A stretch of 64,000 nt of DNA from Streptomyces sp. NBC_00620 (GCF_026341825.1 NZ_JAPENY010000001.1:2356001-2420000), one strand, 5' to 3'. Positions 53,235-61,613 are shown, counted from the first letter of the stretch. Notes: generated from the sequence alone by a model not told the origin. Translations and numbers: made by a program.

Positions 53235-54211
53235 GGCTCCAGCACCACCTTGCCGACCGTGGCCCGGTTCTCCAGGGCGCGGTGGGCGGCAGCCGCCTCG
53301 GCGAGCGGGAAGCGTGTCACGGCCGGGGTCAGACGGCCCGCGGCGGCCTGGCTGAGGGAGCGGAGTTCCAGGGTCTGGACGGGGTTGGGGCCGCCCGCCC
53401 TCCGCATCATCTCGGGACCGAGGACCTCCTGGGAGACGCCCTCGACGAGCAGCGGGGTGCCGTTGTGCAGGCCCTCGGCGGACCAGCCGAAGACGAGGTG
53501 CGTGCCGCCGGGACCCAGGAGCGCGACGGACTTGCGGGCCGTGTCGCCGCCCACGCCGTCGAAGACGACGGTCGCCTCTCTGCCGCCGAGGAAGGCGCGG
53601 ACCTTCTCCGGCCAGTCCGAGTCTTTGTAGTCGACGGCCAGGTCGGCGCCGTTCTTCTCCACCCGGGCCACCTTCTCCGGGCCGCCCGCGAGCCCGATCA
53701 CGGTGGCACCCGCGTGTTTCGCGTACTGCACGAGCAGGGTGCCGATGCCGCCCGCGGCCGCCAGGATCACGGCCACGGAGTCGGGGCCGAGCTCGGCGAA
53801 CTGGAGGATCCCCATCGTCGTACGCCCGGTGCCGATCATCGCGACGGCCTGCGCGAAGTCCAGGTTGCCGGGGATCTCGTGGAGGCGGTCGACGTCGGTG
53901 ACGGCGAGTTCGGCGTAACCGCCCGGGGCGAAGCCGAGGTGTGCGACCACGCGCTTGCCGAGCCAGAGTCCGGCGACACCCTCGCCGAGGGACTCGACGG
54001 TTCCGGCGACCTCGCGGCCGGGGATCGTGGGCAGGGCGGGCAGCTCCGGGAGCGGGCCCCGCAGGCCCTCCCGGATCGCGGTGTCGAGAAGGTGTACGCC
54101 CGCCGCGGCGACGGCGATACGGACCTGGCCCGGGCCCGGTCGGGGGTCCTCGGTCCGCTCGTACGAGAGGTTCTCGGCCGGGCCGAAGGCGTGCTGGCGG
54201 ATGGCGTGCAT
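53231..54211 (-). CDS. NADPH:quinone oxidoreductase (MDR family), SoxR-type promoter
   Basis: 326 aa. GroES-like N-terminus MHAIRQHAFGPAENLSYER, Rossmann motif AVILAAAGGIGTLLVQYAKHAG (residues ~143-164), then VVFDGVGG. There is no zinc cluster, as in quinone reductases. It should reduce redox-active quinones with NADPH. The promoter has a perfect SoxR-like palindrome at 54249-54266 within a 19-bp spacer. I believe its S. coelicolor counterpart is a known SoxR target (SCO4266). The MFS gene is translationally coupled downstream. Confidence 0.92.
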   Translation of the reverse strand: MHAIRQHAFGPAENLSYERTEDPRPGPGQVRIAVAAAGVHLLDTAIREGLRGPLPELPALPTIPGREVAGTVESLGEGVAGLWLGKRVVAHLGFAPGGYAELAVTDVDRLHEIPGNLDFAQAVAMIGTGRTTMGILQFAELGPDSVAVILAAAGGIGTLLVQYAKHAGATVIGLAGGPEKVARVEKNGADLAVDYKDSDWPEKVRAFLGGREATVVFDGVGGDTARKSVALLGPGGTHLVFGWSAEGLHNGTPLLVEGVSQEVLGPEMMRRAGGPNPVQTLELRSLSQAAAGRLTPAVTRFPLAEAAAAHRALENRATVGKVVLEP

Positions 54212-54248
54212 GGGAGCTCCTCGGAGTCGTCGTACAGCCAGCCTCTGA

Positions 54249-54266
54249 CCTCAAGCATGCTTGAGG
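54249..54266 (-). promoter_or_regulatory. SoxR box within a 19-bp-spaced promoter
   Basis: CCTCAAGCATGCTTGAGG, the centre of a 24-bp perfect palindrome (54246-54269). Minus-strand -35 is TTGACC (54265-54270) and -10 GAGGCT (54240-54245), 19 bp apart. The start codon of the reductase is ~30 bp from the -10. The box also contains the last codons and stop (54251-54253) of the upstream oxidoreductase gene. Confidence 0.85.
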
Positions 54267-55414
54267 TCAAGGCGTTCCCGGATCCTGAGGGCCAGAGTCA
54301 CGGCTTCGAGCGCGCTGTTGAAGGAGACCTCCGAGAGCACGCCGGGGGCGGCGACCTGGTCGCCCGCGAGGTAGACGCCGTCGCCGCGGTCGATGGCCGG
54401 CCGGTCGCGCCAGCTCGTGCCGGGCAGGTCCACCGCGCCGGTACGCCCGTTCGCGGTGGCCTCGCTCCGCCAGGTCACGCGCTCGCGCCAGCCGTCGAAG
54501 GCGAGGTCGAGCAGGTGCTCGGCGCGGGCGATCCCGTCGGCCCGGGACTCGTGCGGGGCGATCGGGATCTGCCCCTGGACGAGCTGCTCCCCGGCCGGGG
54601 CGAGGGTGCGGTCCTGCGCGGTGAAGCGTTCGATCCAGCCCGGCGCGTCCAGGTCGGAGACGGCGAACGCGTCGCCGCGCCGGGTGCGGACGGCCACGTC
54701 GAGGAGGGCGGTACGGCCGCTCGTCCAGGTCAGCGAGTCGTCCCTGAGGAGGCGGCGGGCGGAGTCGAGGGAGGTCGCGACGATGACGGGGCCGTCCTGG
54801 GGCAGCGCGTCGACCCTCGACAGAGTCTCCATCCGGACACCGAGATTCCAGGCGCGGGCCGCCATCCGGTCGATGACGGACGCCCAGCCACCCCGCGGAT
54901 AGTGCGCCTCCGGCGGCAACTTCGTGGCACGGCGCAGGCGTTCCTGCACGAAGGCCGCGGAGAGGGAGCCGGGGTCGTGGTGGAAGAGGGCGACGGCGGA
55001 GTAGTGCGCCGCGGCCAAAGCGCCCTCCTCGCCCGCCTGTTCCGTCGCCCAGGTCATGAAGTCGACGTCCACGGGCGCCTGTCGGGATGTACGGCGCAGG
55101 AGCTTGAGCATCGCGAAGGGCGGGGTGCGGCGCAGAGCGCCCTTGTGGTGGAGCCTGAGGCGGGCCGCTTCCAGAGGCGGGATCGGGGCGAGCGGCCCGA
55201 GCAGGTTCCGCTGCCTGAGCCAGCTCCAGTGCGGGCCGCCGCTGTACAGGGCGTGCGGGCCTTCGTTGGTCTTGTAGGGGCCCTCGGAGGTGCGGGCCCG
55301 GCCGCCGAGCGTGTGGTGGGCCTCGTACACGGTGACCTTGGCGCCGGTCTCGGCGGCGGTGACAGCGGCGGTGAGTCCGGCGAAGCCGCCGCCGATGACG
55401 GTGATGTGGGGCAT
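54251..55414 (-). CDS. FAD/NAD(P)-dependent oxidoreductase (phytoene desaturase-like)
   Basis: 387 aa. The FAD motif HITVIGGGFAGLTAAVTAAETG is at residues ~3-24 and a GG-doublet YEAHHTLGGRARTSEG follows. The C-terminal flavin-binding segment is GDGVYLAGDQVAAPGVLSEVSFNSA. The size and pattern fit the flavin amine oxidase/carotenoid desaturase group, though the substrate is unknown. Its last codons (LDLKHA) are written in the SoxR palindrome of the next gene, so its end is constrained by the operator. Divergent from the pentapeptide gene. Confidence 0.83.
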   Translation of the reverse strand: MPHITVIGGGFAGLTAAVTAAETGAKVTVYEAHHTLGGRARTSEGPYKTNEGPHALYSGGPHWSWLRQRNLLGPLAPIPPLEAARLRLHHKGALRRTPPFAMLKLLRRTSRQAPVDVDFMTWATEQAGEEGALAAAHYSAVALFHHDPGSLSAAFVQERLRRATKLPPEAHYPRGGWASVIDRMAARAWNLGVRMETLSRVDALPQDGPVIVATSLDSARRLLRDDSLTWTSGRTALLDVAVRTRRGDAFAVSDLDAPGWIERFTAQDRTLAPAGEQLVQGQIPIAPHESRADGIARAEHLLDLAFDGWRERVTWRSEATANGRTGAVDLPGTSWRDRPAIDRGDGVYLAGDQVAAPGVLSEVSFNSALEAVTLALRIRERLDLKHA

Positions 55415-55557
55415 GGCTGGGGTCTCCCTCTGCTCCGGGTGCGCTGCCTCTCTTGTGTGATGACTGATTGCGGGGGCCGGAATGTGACATGGGGAGGTGA
55501 ACTGGCAGGTACTGGCAGGTCAGGGCTGTTGTCAGTGGTGGGGTGCACCATGGGGGC

Positions 55558-56238
55558 ATGGTGGGCAAAGCTGCGGGCGAGGCGAAGAAACCGGTCAAGG
55601 GGGCGCGGCGGCCGGAGCTGCGGCTGCCGCCCCTGGAGCCTTACGGCGGTGCCGGACTTGAGCCCGACGGGGATTACGACGGTCTCGAGTTCCGGGACGT
55701 GGACTTCGTCGGGCAGGACGGCGGGGGAGCGCGGTTCATGGACTGTGCGCTGACGGGGTGCGCGTTCGACGAGACGCGGCTGCATCACGCGCGCTTCCTG
55801 GACTCGGTTCTGACGGGCATACGGGGTGTGGGCACCGATCTTGCCGAGTCGACGCTGCGTGATGTCGAGCTGCTCGACGCGCGCCTGGGCGGGGTGCAGC
55901 TGCACGGCTCCGTCCTGGAGCGGGTGCTCGTGCGCGGCGGCAAGATCGACTATCTGAACTTGCGCAAGGCCCGCCTCAAGGACGTTGTGTTCCAGGGGTG
56001 CGTGCTGGTGGAGCCGGACTTCGGGGGTGCGCGGCTGGAGCGGGTCGAGTTTGTGGACTGTGTTCTGAAGGGGGCGGATCTGACGGGGGCGAGCCTGACG
56101 GATGTCGACCTGCGGGGGGCCGCCGAGTTCACGATCGCGCGGGGGGTGGATCGGCTGGCGGGGGCGGTGATCAGTGCGGGGCAACTGATTGATCTGGCGC
56201 CGGTGTTGGCGGCGGAGATGGGGGTGCGGGTGGAGTAG
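55558..56238 (+). CDS. Pentapeptide-repeat protein
   Basis: 226 aa from ATG 55558. After a basic lead (MVGKAAGEAKKPVKGARRPE), residues ~45-190 have A(D/N)LxF-type pentapeptides: LEFRDVDFVG, ARFMDCALTGCAFDETRL, VLVRGGKIDYLNLRKARLKDVVFQG and ADLTGASLTDVDLRGA. This predicts a right-handed quadrilateral beta-helix. Such proteins can mimic DNA or shield gyrase (MfpA/Qnr type), but many have no known role. No link to its neighbours is visible. Confidence 0.87.
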   Translation: MVGKAAGEAKKPVKGARRPELRLPPLEPYGGAGLEPDGDYDGLEFRDVDFVGQDGGGARFMDCALTGCAFDETRLHHARFLDSVLTGIRGVGTDLAESTLRDVELLDARLGGVQLHGSVLERVLVRGGKIDYLNLRKARLKDVVFQGCVLVEPDFGGARLERVEFVDCVLKGADLTGASLTDVDLRGAAEFTIARGVDRLAGAVISAGQLIDLAPVLAAEMGVRVE

Positions 56239-56250
56239 GGGGTGGTTTTT

Positions 56251-56455
56251 CGCCCCCTCCGCCCCTACCCGTCCCTTGCTTCCTGGGGGCTGCCGCCCCC
56301 AGACCCCCGCATCGCGCTGACGCGCTCGTCCTCAAACGCCGGACGGGCTAAAAACTTCTAGCCCCGCCCGGCACAATCCAGCCCCTCCGGCGTTTGAGGA
56401 GCGGGGTCTGGGGCGGAGCCCCAGGAACAAGGGACGGGTAGGGGCGGAGGGGGCG
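56251..56455. repeat. Intergenic repeat element with 25-bp inverted ends, copy 2
   Basis: Same ends and internal hairpins as 36401-36626 but inverted: its reverse complement aligns with copy 1 nearly throughout, except ~50 bp in the middle and a few small indels. It lies between convergent genes (stops 56238 and 56477) and could act as a terminator for both. Confidence 0.88.
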
Positions 56456-56476
56456 AACAAACTTCCCGCCGTCACC

Positions 56477-57010
56477 TCACGGCACCCGAGGAAACCGAGC
56501 CTCCAGCGTCCAAACCGCCGGATTCTCGCGAAGCCCTTCGTGAAGGTCGACGAGGTCGGCGATCAGGTCGTGCAGAAAGTCCCGCGCCTCACGCCGAAGC
56601 TCGGCGTGCGAGAAGGTGAGCGGCGCCTCCTCGACCCGCATCCAGTCGGCCTCGACATCCACCCACCCGAAGCGCCGCTCGAAGAGCATCCGGTCGGTCG
56701 ACTCGGTGAAGTCCAGCTCCGCCCGCTGCGGCCGCGAGGCCCGGCTGCCCCGCGGATCCCGGTCCAGCTGCTCCACGATGTCGCACAACGCCCACGCGAA
56801 GTCGAGCACCGGCACCCATCCCCAGGCTGTGGACAACTCCCGGTCCGCCTTGGCATCGGCGAGATAGACGTCCCCGCAGAACAGGTCGTGGCGCAGCGCG
56901 TGAACGTCCGCACGCCGGTAGTCGGTCTGCGGGGGGTCGGGGAAGCGGTTGGAGAGGGCGTAGCCGATGTCGAGCACGTAGGTGATGGTGTCACGTGCTC
57001 GTAGGATCAC
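56477..57010 (-). CDS. Conserved protein of unknown function (177 aa)
   Basis: Start GTG 57010 (VILRARDTITYVLDIGYALSNRF), 4 bp from the divergent peptidase start. GGAGG is found ~14 nt upstream. The protein is soluble, rich in Asp/Arg/Trp, with LFCGDVYLADAKADRELS, WGWVPVLDFAWALCDIVEQLDRDP and a helical C-terminus (ARDFLHDLIADLVDLHEGLREN). It reads like a Streptomyces-restricted globular protein, possibly an immunity or regulatory factor. I do not recognise the family. Confidence 0.72.
   Translation of the reverse strand: MILRARDTITYVLDIGYALSNRFPDPPQTDYRRADVHALRHDLFCGDVYLADAKADRELSTAWGWVPVLDFAWALCDIVEQLDRDPRGSRASRPQRAELDFTESTDRMLFERRFGWVDVEADWMRVEEAPLTFSHAELRREARDFLHDLIADLVDLHEGLRENPAVWTLEARFPRVP
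57002..57007 (+). promoter_or_regulatory. Candidate -10 hexamer of a leaderless promoter (M1 peptidase)
   Basis: TAGGAT with GTG 57015 seven nucleotides downstream and no Shine-Dalgarno. It overlaps the start of the divergent gene. Confidence 0.55.
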
Positions 57011-57014
57011 GGAC

Positions 57015-58448
57015 GTGCCCCGATCCTCCGCCGCCGCCCCCTTTGCCCTGGCCATCGCCCTGGCGCTCACCGCGTGCAGCGGCGGCGTGCAGGGCAAGCC
57101 CGGCGCCTCCGGTGTAAGCGACCCGTACTTCCCGAAGCTGGGCAACGGCGGCTACGACGTCACGCACTACGACCTGACCCTCTCCTACGACCCGGGCACC
57201 AAGCGCCTGAAGGGGACCGCGGAGATCACGGCGAAGGCCACCCAGGACCTCAGCGCCTTCAACCTCGACCTGAAGGGCCTGGACGTCGACGAGGTCACCG
57301 TCGGAAGCGTCGAAAGCGGGGGAACTGGGGGAGAGGATGCGGACGCCCGCTGGAACCGCGCGGGCCACGAGCTGACCGTGCGCCCGCACGACGACCTCGA
57401 CAAGGGCGACACCTTCCGCACGACGGTCCGCTACTCCGGCACCCCCGAGACACTCACCGACCCCGACGGCTCGGAGGAGGGCTGGCTGCGCACGGCCGAC
57501 GGCGCCCTCGCCCTCGGCGAACCCACCGGCTCGATGACCTGGTTCCCCGGCAACCACCACCCCTCCGACAAGGCGTCGTACGACATCAAGGTCACCGTCC
57601 CCGAGGGCCTGCAGGCCGTCTCCAACGGAGAGTTGAAGGACGAGACGACGCTGAACGGCCGCGCCACCTTCACCTGGCACTCCGCCGAACCGATGGCGAG
57701 CTATGTGGCGACGGTCGCGATCGGCACGTACGACATCACCCGGACCGCGACGAAGAACGGCCTGCCCGTGATCGTCGCCGTCGACCCGACGCAGGCCGAG
57801 GCGAGCAAGAAGGCGCTCGCGAGCATCCCCGAGATCATGGAGTGGGAGGAGTACAACTTCGGCCCGTACCCCTTCTCCTCGACGGGTGCGATCGTCGACC
57901 GCCAGGACGACGTGGACTACGCCCTGGAGACCCAGACCCGCCCGGTCTTCCCCGGCGCCCCCGACACCGAACTCCTCGTCCACGAACTGGCCCACCAGTG
58001 GTACGGCGACTCGGTCACCCCCAAGACCTGGCGGGACATGTGGCTCAACGAGGGCTTCGCCACGTACGCGGAGTGGCTGTGGCAGGAGGACCACGACGGC
58101 GACACCGCCGAAGAGACCTTCAACTCCCTCTACCAGGGCGACTATTACGACGACCCGGACCTCGACGAGGCCCTCTGGTCCTTCCCGCCCGCCAAGCCCT
58201 CCAGCGCGGCACACATCTCCGACAGCCCCGTCTACGAACGCGGCGCGATGGTCCTCCACAAGATCCGGGGGACCGTCGGCGACGACACCTTCTACGACAT
58301 CCTCCAGGGCTGGGCCGCCGCCCACCGCCACGGCAACGCGGACACCGCCGACTTCACGGCGTACGTGGAGAAGTCAGCGCCGGACGCGGACTTCACCGAG
58401 ATCTGGGAGGGCTGGCTGTACGGAGAGGGGAAGCCGGCGAAGCCGTGA
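57015..58448 (+). CDS. M1-family zinc metallopeptidase lipoprotein
   Basis: 477 aa from GTG 57015, supported by the -10 at 57002. The lipoprotein signal is AAAPFALAIALALTACSGG (cysteine ~21). M1 aminopeptidase fold: VTHYDLTLSYDPGTKRLKG; the catalytic HELAHQWYGDSV (HExxH, ~322-326) with third ligand E in WLNEGFATYAE (~345); substrate-binding YERGAMVLHKIRG near the end. The usual GAMEN loop is altered (YALETQTRPVF). Membrane-anchored extracellular aminopeptidase, probably for peptide scavenging. Confidence 0.92.
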   Translation: MPRSSAAAPFALAIALALTACSGGVQGKPGASGVSDPYFPKLGNGGYDVTHYDLTLSYDPGTKRLKGTAEITAKATQDLSAFNLDLKGLDVDEVTVGSVESGGTGGEDADARWNRAGHELTVRPHDDLDKGDTFRTTVRYSGTPETLTDPDGSEEGWLRTADGALALGEPTGSMTWFPGNHHPSDKASYDIKVTVPEGLQAVSNGELKDETTLNGRATFTWHSAEPMASYVATVAIGTYDITRTATKNGLPVIVAVDPTQAEASKKALASIPEIMEWEEYNFGPYPFSSTGAIVDRQDDVDYALETQTRPVFPGAPDTELLVHELAHQWYGDSVTPKTWRDMWLNEGFATYAEWLWQEDHDGDTAEETFNSLYQGDYYDDPDLDEALWSFPPAKPSSAAHISDSPVYERGAMVLHKIRGTVGDDTFYDILQGWAAAHRHGNADTADFTAYVEKSAPDADFTEIWEGWLYGEGKPAKP

Positions 58449-58455
58449 GCGCCGC

Positions 58456-59415
58456 TCAGGTCGACGTGGTGTGCCCGTCCAACTCGTCCAGCAGATAGGT
58501 CAGTCGGGGCAGCCAGACGGCCTCCGTCGCGTCGGCCAGCTCCCGCCGGGTCCACCAGCGCCAGTTCAGGATCCCCTCCTCGGCGTGCATGGCGCTGACA
58601 TCGGCGCCGGTGTCCGGCTCACGACGCGGCCCGCGAGCCACGTAGATGTGCTCGTGCTGGCGCACGGGAACCCCGGCCCGCGTGAAGTCGCGTTCCCACG
58701 TGCACAGCAGCGGCCCCAGGGTGAGATCGGCCCACCCGGTCTCCTCGCGCACTTCCCGCAGGGCGCCCTCGCGCGGGCTCTCGCCTGGTTCGAGTCCGCC
58801 GCCGGGCAGGGCCCAGTGGACGCCCAATTCCTCGTTGTCGTGCCGGAAGAGGAAGACGGAGCCGTCGGGGTCGAGGACGGCGACGCGGGCCGCGCGGCGC
58901 GTTTTGCGCAGCGTCTTACGCAACACCGCACAGGGCCGGTGGAGTTGCAGGTCCTCGCGCCGCCCGATGACCTCATACCCGAGGGCGGTCCAAAAGGCGA
59001 GGCCCTTGGGATTGCTGTCGAGCACGGCAAGCCGCACACCGACCCGCCCCGCACCCCGGAACCGCTCCTCGACGAGCCCCGCCAACTCCCTCCCGTACCC
59101 CCGGCGTTGCTCACTCGCATCCACGAGGAGCAGGCCGATCCAGGGGTCGGGATCGCCGAGGTCGGGATGGTGCGCAAGGGTGATCACGACCCCGACGAGC
59201 CGCCCTCCGGCACTGTCGCGGGCCAGCAGAACCTCCACGTCCGGGTTGGCCAACTCCTTGTCCAGCGCGGCCGCGACCTGCTCCGGGCGGACGTCGTCCG
59301 GGTCGGGGAAGTCGCCGCTGAGGGCGTGGAAGTCACGGTTGGAGGCGTAGAGGGCGGTGAGTTCGGCGAGGAGGGCGCTGTCGGCCAGGGGTAGGGCCAG
59401 GGGTTCGAGGATCAC
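58456..59415 (-). CDS. GNAT acetyltransferase fused to Nudix hydrolase
   Basis: 319 aa from GTG 59415 (VILEPLALPLADSALLAEL). Residues ~1-165 are a GNAT domain with the acetyl-CoA loop VDASEQRRGYGRELAGLVEERF. Residues ~180-319 are a Nudix domain with the box GGGLEPGESPREGALREVREETGW (G-x5-E-x7-REUxEExGU complete). One chain thus combines acyl transfer and pyrophosphatase activity on a nucleoside diphosphate derivative. The substrate is unknown. Convergent with the M1 peptidase gene, 7 bp apart. Confidence 0.88.
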   Translation of the reverse strand: MILEPLALPLADSALLAELTALYASNRDFHALSGDFPDPDDVRPEQVAAALDKELANPDVEVLLARDSAGGRLVGVVITLAHHPDLGDPDPWIGLLLVDASEQRRGYGRELAGLVEERFRGAGRVGVRLAVLDSNPKGLAFWTALGYEVIGRREDLQLHRPCAVLRKTLRKTRRAARVAVLDPDGSVFLFRHDNEELGVHWALPGGGLEPGESPREGALREVREETGWADLTLGPLLCTWERDFTRAGVPVRQHEHIYVARGPRREPDTGADVSAMHAEEGILNWRWWTRRELADATEAVWLPRLTYLLDELDGHTTST

Positions 59416-59492
59416 GCGGGGCAGATTATGACCTGCCCGGTTGGTGGTGCCGAACGTTCTTGTCGAGCCGACGGAAACCGTGTGCAAACGGC

Positions 59493-59534
59493 ACGGCCGC
59501 CCGGCCGGGGAACTCTCCCCGGCCGGGCGGCCGT
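59493..59534 (-). terminator. terD terminator
   Basis: 18-bp perfect stem ACGGCCGCCCGGCCGGGG/CCCCGGCCGGGCGGCCGT with a 6-nt loop, 28 bp beyond the stop at 59563. Confidence 0.88.
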
Positions 59535-59562
59535 TGACCACTCCGGTGTGCCGCAGCGAACG

Positions 59563-60138
59563 TCAGACGTTCACGCCGAAGTCCTGGGCGATGCCCACCA
59601 GGCCCGACGCGTAGCCCTGGCCGACCGCGCGGAACTTCCACTCGGCGCCGTTGCGGTAGAGCTCGCCGAAGACCATGGCGGTCTCGGTGGCGGCGTCTTC
59701 CGACAGGTCGTAGCGGGCGATTTCGGCGCCGCCGGCCTGGTTGACGATGCGGATGTAGGCGTTGCGGACCTGGCCGAAGTTCTGCGAGCGGGTCTCCGCG
59801 TCGTAGATCGAGACCGGGAAGACGATCTTGTCGATGTCGGCGGGGAGGCCCGCCAGGTTGACGTTGATCGCCTCGTCGTCGCCCGCGCCCTCGCCCGTGC
59901 GGTTGTCGCCGGTGTGGACGATCGTCTGGTCCGGGGTCTGCTTGTTGTTGAAGAAGATGAAGTGGGCGTCCGAGTAGACCTTGCCCTCGGGGTTGACCGC
60001 GATCGCCGAGGCGTCGAGGTCGAAGTCGGTGCCCGTGGTGGAGCGGACGTCCCAGCCGAGGCCCACGGTGACGGCGGTCAGGCCCGGAGCCTCCTTGGTG
60101 AGCGAGACGTTGCCACCCTTGGACAGGCTTACAGCCAT
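59563..60138 (-). CDS. terD: TerD-family calcium-binding stress protein
   Basis: 191 aa from ATG 60138, with a good AAGGGA upstream. The TerD signatures are present: [56 protein letters not shown] (calcium-binding loop) and [25 protein letters not shown]. TerD proteins act in tellurite and general stress resistance and in Streptomyces differentiation. It is a lone gene here with its own terminator, as in many Streptomyces that have several ter paralogues. Confidence 0.95.
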   Translation of the reverse strand: MAVSLSKGGNVSLTKEAPGLTAVTVGLGWDVRSTTGTDFDLDASAIAVNPEGKVYSDAHFIFFNNKQTPDQTIVHTGDNRTGEGAGDDEAINVNLAGLPADIDKIVFPVSIYDAETRSQNFGQVRNAYIRIVNQAGGAEIARYDLSEDAATETAMVFGELYRNGAEWKFRAVGQGYASGLVGIAQDFGVNV

Positions 60139-60331
60139 TGTTGGGAGTCCCTTCCCTCGTTGCGTACGTGCACAGTGCTCGTACGTTTGGGCTTCGTACG
60201 GGCACGAAGCTACATCTACCCCTAAGAACGCCACGAGGGGTACCGAAGGTTCCTGCCCTCTTTACTTTCTTTACCTAGGAGACGAGGAGCCGCTGAAAAG
60301 CGGGTGACGTGGACCGGACATCCGAGCGACC

Positions 60332-60769
60332 ATGTACCTCATGTCCGGTCCTTACGTCATTCGCGGCTCCGTCTCCCTCCCCGAGGCCGAGCTCATGTGG
60401 CGTTTCTCGCGCTCCGGCGGGCCCGGCGGCCAGCACGTGAACACGAGCGACACACAGGTGGAGCTCGGGTTCGATCTCGCGAAGACCAACGCGCTGCCGC
60501 CCGTCTGGAAGGAGCGCGCCCTCGACAGGCTCGCCGGGCGGCTCGTCGACGGGGTCATCAGCGTCCGCGCCTCCGAGCACCGCTCGCAGTGGCGCAACCG
60601 GGAGACCGCCGCCGTACGGCTGGCCTCCCTCCTCGCCGAGGCGTCCGCGCCGCCGCCCAAGCCCCGCCGGGCCACCCGTATCCCACGGGGGATCAACGAA
60701 CGCCGGCTCCGCGAGAAGAAGCAGCGCTCCGACACCAAGCGCGGCCGCAACGGGCGGGACTGGGGTTAG
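60332..60769 (+). CDS. arfB: ArfB-type peptidyl-tRNA hydrolase (ribosome rescue)
   Basis: 145 aa. Residues ~25-40 contain the catalytic GGQ loop (FSRSGGPGGQHVNTSDTQVEL). The C-terminal ~35 residues are basic and unstructured (IPRGINERRLREKKQRSDTKRGRNGRDWG), as in ArfB/YaeJ where the tail enters the mRNA channel. Releases peptides from stalled ribosomes without stop-codon recognition. The start may be ATG 60332 or ATG 60341; both keep the whole domain. Confidence 0.93.
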   Translation: MYLMSGPYVIRGSVSLPEAELMWRFSRSGGPGGQHVNTSDTQVELGFDLAKTNALPPVWKERALDRLAGRLVDGVISVRASEHRSQWRNRETAAVRLASLLAEASAPPPKPRRATRIPRGINERRLREKKQRSDTKRGRNGRDWG

Positions 60770-60820
60770 AGCCCCCCGCCGGCTCAGCCGATAGCCGATA
60801 GCCGACAACCGGCAGCCGTC

Positions 60821-61396
60821 TCAGCCCAACTGCCGGTACCTGCCCTTGAAGTACGTCAACGGACCCCCGTCCCCGCTCGGCAGCCCCGCCGTCAGTACGC
60901 GGCCGATGACGAGGGTGTGGTCCCCGGCGGGCACCCGCTGCTCCGTACGGACCTCCAGGGTCGCCAGGGAGCCGCGCACCAGGAGTGCGCCGGACGCCTC
61001 TCCGCGTACGTACGGGATGTCCTCGAAGAGGAGGCGGTCGCTGATGCGGCCCTTCATGGCGAAGCGGCCCGCGATGTGGCGCTGGCTCTCGGAGAGCACG
61101 GAGACGGCCCACAGGGGCTGTTCGGCGAGCAGGTCGTCCATGCGGGAGCCGTCGCGCAGGCTGACCATCACCAGGGGCGGGTCGAGGGAGACGGACATGA
61201 AGGCCGTCGCCGTCATGCCGATGTCCTCGCCGCCCGGTCCGTCCGGGTCGAGCGCAGGCTCGTGCGCGGTCACCAGGACCACGCCCGCGGCCAGCCGGGA
61301 CATGGCGGCGCGGAACTCGTCGTTGCTCACCCCCTCAGCATGCACGGGTGAGGTGGGCGGGGTGGCAGGGGGAGCGGGAGGGGGAGTGTTGAGCAC
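60821..61396 (-). CDS. Flavin reductase-like (FMN) protein
   Basis: 191 aa from GTG 61396, six nt after a TAGCGT -10 (61403-61408). Flavin reductase domain: FRAAMSRLAAGVVLVTAH, GMTATAFMSVSLDPPLVMVSL and DHTLVIGRVL, ending in a YFKGRYRQLG. Supplies reduced FMN to a monooxygenase or reduces flavin directly. No partner monooxygenase gene is adjacent. The first ~22 residues are proline-rich and probably disordered. Confidence 0.88.
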   Translation of the reverse strand: MLNTPPPAPPATPPTSPVHAEGVSNDEFRAAMSRLAAGVVLVTAHEPALDPDGPGGEDIGMTATAFMSVSLDPPLVMVSLRDGSRMDDLLAEQPLWAVSVLSESQRHIAGRFAMKGRISDRLLFEDIPYVRGEASGALLVRGSLATLEVRTEQRVPAGDHTLVIGRVLTAGLPSGDGGPLTYFKGRYRQLG

Positions 61397-61402
61397 GCCG
61401 AA

Positions 61403-61408
61403 ACGCTA
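61403..61408 (-). promoter_or_regulatory. Candidate -10 hexamer of a leaderless promoter (flavin reductase)
   Basis: Minus-strand TAGCGT, 6 nt before GTG 61396. Confidence 0.45.
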
Positions 61409-61536
61409 GTCTCCGGTGCCGGGGCCGCACATCGGTCCCCGGCCCGAACCGGGTCCTAGGACCGGCGACCTAGCGAATGCGTACAGTCGCGTACCCGCAT
61501 CGGACACAATCGCTCACAGTGCTTGCACAGCTCCCT

Positions 61537-61578
61537 AATATGCGCTCAATAGGCGCAAATATGCGCTCAATAGGCGCA
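61537..61578. repeat. Perfect 21-bp tandem duplication in the cdgB promoter region
   Basis: Units 61537-61557 and 61558-61578 are identical. Each contains TGCGC-TCAATAG-GCGCA, a short inverted repeat. The 21-bp period equals two helical turns, so bound proteins would sit on the same face. Confidence 0.95.
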
Positions 61579-61613
61579 CGGAGAAACTGCAGAAACTCCA
61601 CTCAATTGTTCAC

